The notes under the pieces are model-generated. The model worked only from the letters and a program-made list of their open reading frames with translations. It did not search any database and was not told where the DNA came from. Both the position numbers and the translations under genes were made by a program. Source: Symsagittifera roscoffensis (lineage: Eukaryota; Xenacoelomorpha; Acoela; Convolutidae). Taken from it: a DNA stretch of 64,000 nt. The first letter of the stretch is position 1; every line of letters starts with the position of its first letter. Below, in pieces: positions 45,690 through 56,400 of this stretch. The stretch is taken from positions 18,402,509 through 18,466,508 of the forward strand of contig NC_087064.1 of assembly GCF_963678635.1 (NCBI RefSeq), given 5' to 3'.

Positions 45690-48130
45690 CTTCATAAAAA
45701 CTGTGGATGATAGAAATTCAAGCATCAATCAACCACCCCTTCGTTTGACGATACAGCCTAATTGTGGAGATAAATTTATTAAACCAGTTCAGAGAAAGAC
45801 GATAAATACTGAAAAGAAAGATTGCTCAACTGGAGAGATGCCACCGCTGAAGTATCCAGATCAAACACCTGTTTGCTCCAATCTGTCAAACAAACTAGCG
45901 CATGACTAGCACCTATGGTGCTTCAAATAAATTGTTGAACTTAAAAAAGCTTCCTAAAACATGTACTAAAACAGCGATATGTAATGCATTCGTGAAGAAA
46001 ACAATGAATATTTAAAACACTGCATTTTAATCCTATGTTGCAAAAATCTGAAAATGCATGTTTTTTTTGCATGAATGCGAGCAAACTCTTCTCTATTACA
46101 CTCTGAAGTCACAAAACCTCATTTGAGAACCTCAAAACACAGGCGATGGAATCATTTACACAGCGGAGCTTCGCGTCACATGCGATTCAACGCAAGCGTA
46201 GCATTGCCAGCTAGTGAATAGAAAATGATTGAGCAGAAAAAAATAGTTGATGCAAAATTGGCTTTTCTTAGCTACGAAATAAGCATTAATTAAGCCATCA
46301 GCTACCAAATGAGCATTAATTAAGCAATCAGAAATTGTTGTAATAAAAAATAGAAGAATTAAAGTATCAAACTTTGAAATTTTACATCATAACCGATCTC
46401 AAATAAATGAAAAAAATGATGATATTAAGCTTTGCCCTTCAAGCGACAAAAAAATAAACAAAGCCGAAACCTAATTAAACAAAGCCGAAACCTAATTAAA
46501 CAAAGCCGAAACCATTTAGACCAAAAAGATTTTAAGGCAAAAAAAATGAAGAACTGCAAAAACAGGGCTAAAGAATTTTCAAATTACAGGATACAAACAA
46601 CGGCAAACAACAGTTGCAATTACAATGAAGTTTGCTGACAGCTCAAAAAAAATACGTGATGTGGCCACTAAGCCGACGAGTTTATTTTCCCGGAAAAGAA
46701 TTCAATTCCATATATATAAGAAAAAAGGGTTTAACGGCAACTACGCTACCTCTAGACCAAGTTGGACGGAGACTGGAAGTTGTTAAGATTAACGTAAAAA
46801 AGCAGATTTGTAAGAAAAGTTAATTACGGGAAAAAAGTCTTGCGTCCGATGAGAAGAAATTTGCTCTCACAAGTGTAATGAAAAAGTTAAACGTGATTTT
46901 TTTTCAATAAACTTTGTAAAAAATACTAAATCACAGTTTCAGTTGGTTTTGGACCAAAGGCTCCATTCATTGCTTTTTGTGACTTAAGGTATATGCCAAA
47001 AAAACCACAAATAAAAAATAGGTAAATTGTATATAAAAAGAACCTTGGTCAAAAATTATTGGAAGTCAGTTACCCGCACCATCACAAAAACAAATCAGTA
47101 ATAAATAAAAAAATAGGTAAATCGTAGAAGTACTATATAAAAAGAACCTTGGTCAAAAATTATCGGAAGTCAGTCACCCGCACCATCACAAAAACAAATC
47201 AAAATGACTTTCAATGCAAGTAAAAATTGCCCAAATCAGAAAAGAAGCCGTCAAAAATAAAGTAGTAAAATTATTAGTAGTTTTTGATGGTTTTCGATAT
47301 AAAAATTATACCATTTGTTCTGTGAACAATTTTAGTATATCTCAATGAGGAGAACAGGAGAAAAAACTGTTCTCAATTGCGATACATTTTCTATGAAGTC
47401 CCATTAAAAATTTTGATAAATTGATGTTATTGATACCGCCTCTTCCGCTTATGACAAGATGAACAACATCAAGCAAAAATACTAGTTCTTGATTTTAAAA
47501 CACTTGCCTTCGCAAGCGCAAAACCCAAGTATCAATCCGATCAAAATCCAATAGCAGAGTTTAAGCTGTATATGTAAGCTAGAAATAGGAAGATAAGCTC
47601 TTAACTCCAGAAAACATAATAATTCAGGAAAACACAAGCTGAAAAGGTGAAAATAGGATAATCAACGAGCATAGCCAACAGATGGGAAAAATTTAGAAAT
47701 ACAAAGCCAAAAAAAAGTTCCGAACAAAAAATATATCAGGTTAAAGCTCTTTAAAATTCCAGAAGTGTTCATGATTGAACCTTGTTCCAAAAATTAACCG
47801 TAATTTAAAGAAAATGGATCAAAGGGTAAACTTTTTATTCCGCAAGAAAACCCAATTTCGTGACTAGAATTCGATCATGTTTTGTGGTGCAATTTCTACT
47901 TTCGTATTTGGAAAGCGCAATTTGCCTACCTTTCAGCAAACAGACTGAAATTGAACTCAAAAGTGCACGTACTTAAGTACATTCATAACTGCAATATTAT
48001 GTATAATGTACTTGTGGTTAAAAGACCATTTTGAAAAAATTCGATTAAAAAAAATATCAAGATCTATATAAATAGAAAGCACTTCTTTCTTTTACACATA
48101 AAAACACATCTTGAAAAAGGTAGTTTTTTA
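45690..48130. other. repeat-rich stretch without supported genes
   Basis: Contains a hairpin-repeat copy (46,156-46,195), a 30-bp duplication near 46,272-46,335 (GAGCATTAATTAAG), a 24-bp unit ACAAAGCCGAAACCTAATTA three times (46,450-46,515), and a SINE-like stretch at 46,730-46,885 related to 61,440-61,650. A 94-bp tandem duplication at 47,017-47,202 is listed separately. No exon is seen. Confidence 0.5.
47017..47202 (+). repeat. two-copy tandem duplication, period 94 bp
   Basis: AAATAGGTAAAT(T/C)GTA starts each copy at 47,017 and 47,111. Both contain AAAAGAACCTTGGTCAAAAA and ACCCGCACCATCAC. Copy 2 has a small insertion. Confidence 0.9.
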
Positions 48131-48317
48131 TAAGCCCCGGTCCTGCTCAAGGCAGGACCAACCATAAGAGAGCGTGATGTCTTCCATTTCGAGGCAGCGG
48201 GTCCCACCAAGAAGAGGCGGATGACACTGGGACCCCTCCAACCGTGACTGAAGTGGGACTCGAACGCATGACCCTCGTGGTGAGAGACGTGTGCCTATCC
48301 CAATCGGCCACGGCTGC
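48131..48317 (-). repeat. SINE family 1, complete tRNA-derived copy
   Basis: Reading the minus strand from 48,317, the head is GCAGCCGTGGCCGATTGGG (box A GTGGCCGATTGGG) with box B GCGTTCGAGTCCC at 48,267-48,255. This spacing is typical of a RNA polymerase III type 2 promoter. A 110-bp body with GTCATCCGCCTCTTC and GGTTGGTCCTGCC and a short A-rich tail follow. The body matches 22,553-22,687. It is not a functional tRNA because the acceptor and anticodon arms do not close. Confidence 0.9.
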
Positions 48318-48344
48318 TCAAAGGCAATTCTCCTCTCTCAACGA

Positions 48345-48775
48345 TCACGCAGAGGCGAAGCTGCGACTTCGCAAACACAAACGATAAAAAAAACAAAAAT
48401 TATATCTAAAAAGGTCGAAACTCAAAAAATAACATGAAAAGTGATACTAATAAAAATATATGGGCTCATGTCCAGTCTCCCTTCTATTTTGTTTCTGAAA
48501 CGACTTTTGACATTATTAACAGTGATAAAAACGCTAGAGCGTGAACAGTTAAAAGAAATTTTCTGACATGCAAATCGCCGTATGAACATTTCTTCAACAA
48601 TTCTTTTTTGTAATTTTACGAGATGGATGATAAAATGGATAAGAGCCAAAATATGCTTTGTGCCTGACCTGAACCTCGACCTCGATGTTGAGAGTCACGC
48701 CTCCTAGCATCTGCGCAACAACAGCTTAATTATCGACACAGAGGCGAAGCGGAGCTTCGCATCAGTTCCAAAGAC
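48345..48775 (+). repeat. two GC-rich hairpin repeats flanking unique sequence
   Basis: Copies at 48,345-48,386 (GAGGCGAAGCTGCGACTTCGC) and 48,735-48,775 (ACACAGAGGCGAAGCGGAGC then TTCGCATCAG). The first lies 28 bases from the head of the SINE at 48,317. Confidence 0.8.
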
Positions 48776-49129
48776 ACAAAAAGAGCATTGCAAGCTAGCA
48801 GACAGGAAAAAAAAGAAAAGTCCAAAGAAATCGGAAAATTTTTCGAAGAAACTTGAACTAAAAAATTTCAGAATGAGTCCTGGAATGATGTTTTATTTGC
48901 GGGAAACACGTCCAGAAACGCATTTGACGGCGTTTAATGAAAATTCAGAAACATTTTTTAGCTAACAAACGAATTGTTGTCATGAAAAACTTTGAAATAT
49001 AAATTCTATTCTGAGAGTTCTAACGTTTTGTCCGATCCGGAAAAAAACATACAAAGTCCTCAAATGACCCAAAATTAGGTTAGAAAACCGATAATTTATA
49101 AGCCGAAATTATTGAGGCACAAAAAATTA

Positions 49130-49520
49130 GAAAGGAAAGTTTACGAAGTCAAAGCTAGTACAATTACAAATTGCAGGAGTAAATGAAAGCATAAAAACAA
49201 CTACAATAAAAACTTCATACAGCAAAAAATTCTAAGACTTGGCAAATAAGACGACAAAACATAAGCAGACAAATAATAAGCCGTCAATTTTTTTGAAACG
49301 GAATATTTTCCGTTTGAAAAAAAAATAGGTCCTGGTCAGATTCGAACCCAGGACCTTTGCTGTCCCAGGCGTTTTCGTAACCTCCAGACTAAATGTGACG
49401 GAGACGCTTACAAATTTGAATTCATTATGAACCAGGAGACAAAGTGATTTTGTTAACCAAGTTGTTAACCCGAAAAAGTCCATGTCCCGATTTGAGAACG
49501 CTTGCTAATCGCAACCGTTA
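49130..49520 (-). repeat. tRNA-derived SINE family 2, copy 2 (best preserved)
   Basis: On the minus strand a tRNA-like head runs from about 49,406 to 49,328: TAGTCTGGAGG as box A and GGGTTCGAATCTG as box B. Flanks match the copies at 15 and 54 kb, with AAGTTGTTAACCCGAAAAA and GAACGCTTGCTAATCG on one side and ATAAGCAGACAAATAATAAG on the other. Confidence 0.75.
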
Positions 49521-50300
49521 AAATACTAACACCAATAAAACAGATACAAATATATAATGCTAGGCAGAAAAAGTTATCCAGGTATATTGCTATTGCAAAA
49601 GGGCCACCAAATAAATCAAAACTTTCATCTGCGACTTGGGTTGGATAAAAAGTTAATTAGATAGCTTGAGATGTTAAAATAACGCATGGACGCTTCTGAA
49701 ACTTAACATAAAAATCTGCAAATTTAGTCGGAGACAGAAGAGGCATCAAAATACAATATAGGCTCCACTCGATTAGAAACGAAGCAAACCTATCACCAAT
49801 TTTGCTTGCTTTACTTTTCTTGAAGACTCCAAAGTAAAAAAAAGGCATTTTAAAATTGAATTCAAATTTAAGTCTAACTTCAAGTAACTAGCAGTTCGCC
49901 AAGGAGGCTAAACTATTATGTATCTATGAACAGATTCTCAATATACAAAGTATAGTACACAAAGCTGTGAAAGCTAAGAGGAATCGCGTACCACGTGTAA
50001 TTTGTGCAGTGCATCTATATCAAGAGAGGATTAAGGGAGGGGAAGGTCTTAGTTGGGTATGAGTACAGCACATAAAAATCAATTTAATCGATTTCAATCA
50101 ATCAAAACATGGCGTAACTTAGCTCGTTAAGAAATATAAATCCACCCCTGTTAAACAACAGTAATTTATAGCATTATTAAAAATTATTTTTCTGAAGCTT
50201 CATTTCATGAACATTTTCCCCATTTGCTGTTTGTCAAATTCGACAAAAAAGTACCATCTTAATTTTCCACTCTTTTTTCTCTCTTGCTTCTTTCTGCATC
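49521..50300. other. 3' flank of the GDE1-like gene; nothing further supported
   Basis: AT-rich intergenic sequence. ORF 49,657-49,848 on the minus strand shows no motif. Confidence 0.4.
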
Positions 50301-50306
50301 TTGATG

Positions 50307-50312
50307 TTTATT
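50307..50312 (-). terminator. AATAAA poly(A) signal of the GDE1-like gene
   Basis: TTTATT on the + strand gives AATAAA on the minus strand, about 32 bases after the TAG of the GDE1-like gene, a normal position for cleavage/polyadenylation of a short 3' UTR. Confidence 0.6.
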
Positions 50313-50343
50313 CAAGTAAATGAATAAGTTTTTTGAGAGTGCT

Positions 50344-50482
50344 CTAGTTGGTGCGTATGGAGTGGCTATCAGTGATGACTGATAGTCGCTTGTGTTTGAT
50401 GAACTCGAACTTCTTCTGGTCATCGTTCACAGTCCACACCACCACCTCCTTGCGCCACTGATCCGCCCATCTCAGAAATCCA
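50344..50482 (-). CDS. GDE1: GDE1-like exon 6 (C-terminus)
   Basis: Acceptor TGATTTTCTAG. It reads GFLRWADQWRKEVVVWTVND then KRLSVITDSHSIRTN and TAG at 50344-50346; TVND and TDS are the usual closing strands of the GDPD barrel. Confidence 0.9.
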
Positions 50483-53400
50483 CTAGAAAATCAAATGAAA
50501 ACAATTAATAGACGGTGGTGTAAAAAGAAGCCGCCCAAGAATAAACAAGCAGAAAGTTCGTAATTGTTATATAATAACTATGTAACGATTAGATTGCAGT
50601 TACAACAGTCATGCACATTTCTTTCAAATGACTTAACTTTTCGTCTGGGTTATATACTCAGCGCATTTTTAGTCCGTTCATACTTCGGCGGCCCATTTAT
50701 TTACACTCTTAATAGACGCTATTATACATAAAAACCATCTAAGAGGGTCTCCCGTTTAAACGAGATTCTTTACCGAAAGGAAAGTAGAACTAAACACGTC
50801 GGAAATTTTTAAAAATGGAAATTTTTTGTACCATTTGAAGAGAAACACGGTCTCTTTTCGGTTATATTTCCGTTATAGAAATTTTCAGTAAAAGCGACGA
50901 ATCTAATTCACCATAAAAGTTATATTCGTTTAAGCCAGCGACAAATTTATACGTAAAGTGGGCGTGGCCGAGAGGACCCGATAAGCGATTACACTAGAAG
51001 ACAATAAATGTCCTAACTTGCTAGTGAATATCATAAAACGAAAAATTGATTTCTACTGACTCGCTAATGAGACGATGGTCGACTGAGACTACGTCGTGGT
51101 CAAGACAGAGAGGGTTGACGTAGTAGAATAGTATATAGAGACAAATCTGTACCACAGTCCACGGAAGTAGCCACAGCAAGAAGGAAAGGCTTGAACAACC
51201 CTCGAGAGCATGACATGAGAACTTCGAGTATATAGGCACTACGGCTATATTAGGGTCTATTCTCTTTACCTAAATAGCAAATGAAGTCCTACTGCTCACG
51301 GGAACGGACCATATATTTGGAAACTAGGCAATAACTACTGTAAAAACAATCGAAAATGACCCTAGTCGCTCATTCAAAAAAAATCACAAGCAATTCATTT
51401 TGGGAACTGAAAGGTAATATTCTTTCAAACAAACAAGAAAAAACTCTTATTGCATCAACCTACTTTGAATGAACGATAGCAAAATTGTATTCCGTTTTCT
51501 TTTGAATCAAATTTTTAGTATAACTTTCCTCGTAAAGCAAGAAATTGGACGAATGAAATGAATCAATCTCACCATAGCCATTTCGAATAGCAGGTTTCTA
51601 ATCAGATGGTTGGAATTCATTTAAAACTTACTAGCGTATACCGCACATTCGAATTTTCAACGACTCAAAAAAACTATTCTTTGACAGCACCCAATTACAG
51701 GGTTCGTAAGTAAAAATTTAAAATGAACTAATAAACGTTACATCTGGGGACACTGAAAGCAATTGAGCAGTCGCATTTGGACGCAAGATTTGCAACTCCT
51801 GAGAGTACTCTTACAGTACCCAACTACAACGCTGGGAAATTCAAATTTTGAGAAACTTCACCTTAAATTTTGTAAGAGAAAAACCAGAAAAATTCACATC
51901 TCGATACTACCAAAATTTGAGCAATCTTTTTTGATGGCAATATTCGCAATCTTTGAAAGTACACAACTACAGGGTTGGGAATTTCACTTAAACAAATAAT
52001 TTGGTAATTTGAATTTTCTGAAAATTTCCAAAAAATCACAAAAATCGTCGTTTCTCTTAAACAAAAATGATTTGGGCATTCTTAATTGGAGGCCGAATTT
52101 GCAACCTCTGAGAATATTCTGACAGCCCCCCAACTACAGGTTAGGAATTTCAAACTTTCAAAAAAAATTAATTTAAATTTCATGAAAAGTTTTTTTTTTG
52201 AAAAAAATCACAAAAAACGTCATATCTGGAAAACTGCAAGATTTTGAGCAGTCCTGTTTGGAGGCGAAATTCGCAGTCCTATTGGGAGGCAAAATTCGCA
52301 ACTCTTGAGAGTACCACGACAGAGATGAGAATTTCAAATTTTGTGAAATTTTTTTATATCTTAAGTTTTCTGAGTCAACGTCAAAAACAACGTCATATCT
52401 CGAAAACTACAAGGATTTGAGCAGCCATAATCAAAGGCAAGATTCGCAACCCCTGAGAGTACGTTCACAAAATCCAACAACAGGATTGAGATCTTCAACT
52501 TTTCGGAATTTTTTCAAAGTTTTTGAAAAAATTTTTGAAAAAAATTATAAAAAACGTCATATCTCGAAAACTACACGGATTTTTGAGAAGTGAGAATTTG
52601 AGGCAAGATTCGCAACCCCTCAGAGTACCCTGGCGATTGCGAAACAAGCTAAAATAATACGTTGAAAAAAGCTTAAACGTGGCGAGATAGTAAGCCCGCA
52701 TTTCAATATATAATAGATAGATAGTTAATAGATGAAAGATAAAAAATTAGGCGACGGGTAGACAGACATAATCAAATTAATTAAAAAGGCAGCTATACAG
52801 ACAGACAGACAGACTTAATTTGGCCTCGAAAAAAATACTGACAAATTAATGACCTTGCGAAAAACTAACTGAAAAATTTTCTTAAGCATTGCAATATATG
52901 CCATAGCTTAAACATGAAAAAATTCTTTCGTTAAACATGCAAAATTATTATTCTTAAACATGGGAGATAGCTGTCACTCGCATTTAAACATAGTATAGAT
53001 TTGGAATTTTTGACATAACTCAAGTCAGTTTTTCTAACTCAGTTATCACTTTTTTGATAGGGTCCGAAAATGGCAAGTTTTAGCCCATTAAAACTTCTTA
53101 TATTTGCCAAAGCAATTGTCCTACTTCGGAACAAGACTTTTTCTCTTTGAAAAATGTTCAGTTTAATTTTCAAGAAATTGATTTCAACCCTCGTAACGTT
53201 TATCAAAGTTTCTAACTATTATACATATATACGCAAGCATAAAATTGTTAGAAACCTAGATAGCATTGAAAAGAACAATTTGATTTAATGTTTTACTTGT
53301 AAAGATATCAAATCAATTTGTTTTTTTTTCAATGTAATCTAGGTTTCTAACAATGCTATGCTTCCGTGTATATTTATAATTGTTAGAAACTTTCATAAAC

Positions 53401-56400
53401 GTTACGAGGGTTGAAATTAATTTCTTGAAAATTAAACAGAACATTGTTCAAAGAGAAAAAGTCTTGTTCCGAAGTAGGACAATTGCTTTGGCAAATATAA
53501 GAAGTTTTAATGGGCTAAAACTTGCCATTTTCGGACCCTATCAGAAAAGTGATAACTGAGTTAGAAAAACTGACTGGAGTTATGTCAAAAATTCCAAATT
53601 AGGTTAAAATGAATTTCACCCATCTGATTAGAAACCTGCCATTCGAAATGACTTTCTCGTCTATGGTGAGATTGATTCATTTCATTTGTCCAATTTCTTG
53701 CTTTACGAAAAAAATTTTACAAAAAATATACTTCATTCAGGTCATACATATATATAGGGGCGGATCTAGGTTTTTCGAGTGGGGGTGGATTTTCTAAAAT
53801 TTTTCGGAAAATTTGTCAACTTTTTTTAGGTCGACCAAATTGATTTTGCAAGCTTCCCCAAAGCACTAAAAAGACCCTTTTTATGGCAAAGATTTTGCGT
53901 AGCAGGCGAATTTTGGAAGAACAAGCCAAAAAAGACAAAAATTGGAGGCGCCTTCAGAACATTTTTAGCGTCTGTCACCAAGAATATATACGAAGTCAAG
54001 TTTAGTAAAAGTAAAAACAGCAGAGAAACAGTTAAATCAAAACATCAAAAGCAACTATAATAAGAAAAAAATATTTAAAAAATTCTACAATATGGCAACT
54101 AGGCCAACAAAACAAGCAGACAATAATAAGCCGACAATTTTTTTTTGAACCGGACTATTTCCCCTTTGAAATAAAAACAGGTCCGGTCAGTTTCAAGCCC
54201 AGGACCTCTGTCTTCCCAGACGCATTCGTTGCCTCCAGACTAAATGTGCCGGAGACGCTTATAAATTTGAATTTAATAGGCACTAAGATACCAATTGGTT
54301 CAAGTGATTTCGTTAAACAAGTTGTTAACCCGAAAAAAGTCCATATTCCGGTTTGATAACTCTTGCTAAGCGCAAGCGTAAAAAGGAGAAGGAAAATAAA
54401 ATATCGCAGATCATGAACTTCACGTCTACGACTTTCGAAAACTTCCATTCTCACACAATTCTCAACTTTCGGAGAGAAAAATATATCACGTTTAGGCGCT
54501 TTGAATTTCAAATAACTTTCATGGTGGAACTTTTTGTTATATGACTTATTCGTTCAGACAAAACTGGATCAACAGGTAAACTTTATTCTGCTGTTCAAGG
54601 CTCGATATTAAGTTGACAATAGATATGATATGTCTCACGACTATCCCTTCAATCATTCATGTTATACAGTGAGGAATATATTTAATACATTTAAAACATT
54701 ACATGCTATTTAGGAGAGATCAATTCTTTTAATTTCTTTTTTTACACTATAATTTTTTCCTCCTATTTTAGAGATCGCTCACTTTATTTAACTATTTCAT
54801 GCCGAAGAAATCGGACTTAATCGCTTATAGCAAAGAATTACATGAAACACTAACTTTATATAGAAAGCGGAAGTCGAAAGCACAGATGACAGAACGACTG
54901 TAGAGCTGTGGGTATCGTTTGAACTGGTCGAGCAGTTGCTTCAAAGTCTATTGAAATCACAACAGTTATAATGAACCAATATTCAGTTCAAATTTAAACA
55001 AGATAGGGTAATAAGTTCTGTGGTCTAGAGACTTAAAATTACAACCAACAATCAAGAGAGACCATAACTAGATGTCTGATAACCATTCAAAAAACAGTGC
55101 CAGTTAGCGGTAAACAGTGATTAGCTAGAAAAAAAACATCCAATAATTCGCTAATGCTGCAAATACCAGTAAAGGCATTTATTGGGATGTTTGGCCCGAT
55201 ACGTATTTTGTGCCAATACTATACATGATTACTAATGAATTTTTTAAGATCAATCGCACATCTTCTCTTAACGACATTCAATATATCCTTGGAAAATCAG
55301 TTTTGCTATTCGGTTGCATTCCCAAATAAAATATTCGTTGAATGATTGTTTGTTATTCATTTGATCGGTATCGAGCACCTGCTGATGAGTGTCTTTGATG
55401 TCGAAGAAGACGAATAGGTCATGGCTGATGGCCACGTCTACTGCATCCGCCAGCACAGGCACAGTCTCCGAATTGGGCCAGTCTCTTAACAACAAAAACA
55501 AATAAAACAAGGGTAGCCGGTTACTGTGCAAGTAGCACAGAAAGTTCCTACCTTAGTCTTGAAACATACAAAGAGTTTTTTTTTATATAATCGACAGTCA
55601 GTCCAATAGGCCAATTTGAAATTAGTTTTTGCAGAAAAATAACTGGAAAAACAAAGAAATTTTTTTTGAATTTTTGATTCCCAAAATGACACTAAAAACC
55701 CAAAAACTAACTTTACTCGAGTAACACGAAGTTTTCAGGGATTACTTTTATCTTAAATAAGCTATTTAACTTCACGCTCCTCTTATTAGCTTGAAGTTAG
55801 ACCAAACATCAAAAATTTCAAAACGGTTTTTCTCGACACATTCTGATGATTATTTGTGGTACCTGATTTTTCGTGGAAAACAAAAACAAAAAACTAAAAC
55901 ACACCCGAATACAAAGTTCCTGCACATTTTTCAATGGTCGGAACAAAAAAGAAAAAACTCAAACACAACCGAATACAAAATTTCTCCACATTTTTCAAAT
56001 GGTCGGAACAAAAAAAAACTAAAATAAAACCGAATACAAAATTCCTTCACATTTTTCAAATGGTCGGAACAAAAAAGAAAAAAGATAAAACACAACCGAA
56101 TGCAAAGTTCAAATGATCGGAACAACAAAACACTCACAGCCCTTGCGATGACGATAGCTACTAAATTTCATGACTGTGCTGGTCTTCTGTACAATTCACA
56201 GTTAGACAGTTAAATCTTAATGTCAGTTGATAAATGTTCCAGATGAAGCTTGACCGAAATACGGACATATTTATGAAACAAGGAGCTGATACAACTTAGG
56301 GCTAGTTGTCAAGCAGAAGCCTGAACTTCAACAACCGTTTCCAAAACACATCCAAATCTGTTGATCAACCTTAAACCAATTTTACAAGCGCAGCTTTTCT

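Larger units (their letters stand above)
51529..53710. mobile_element. composite inverted-repeat element in an intron of the GDE1-like gene
   Basis: 51,529-51,625 and 53,606-53,710 are reverse complements (for example GCAAGAAATTGGACGAATGA against TCATTTGTCCAATTTCTTGC; CAGGTTTCTAATCAGATGG against CATCTGATTAGAAACCTGCC). Between them lie a satellite (51,690-52,640) and a complete foldback (52,999-53,599). It looks like a nested insertion or one large composite element of about 2.2 kb. Confidence 0.75.

Noticed and set aside
48245-48317. Possible tRNA gene on the minus strand
   Set aside because: Boxes A and B are present, but arms do not pair into a cloverleaf and a SINE body with A-rich tail follows; the body recurs elsewhere without the head.
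55791-56137. Lys-rich and Phe-rich ORFs on both strands
   Set aside because: They are repeated peptides produced by the 53-64 bp tandem repeat.
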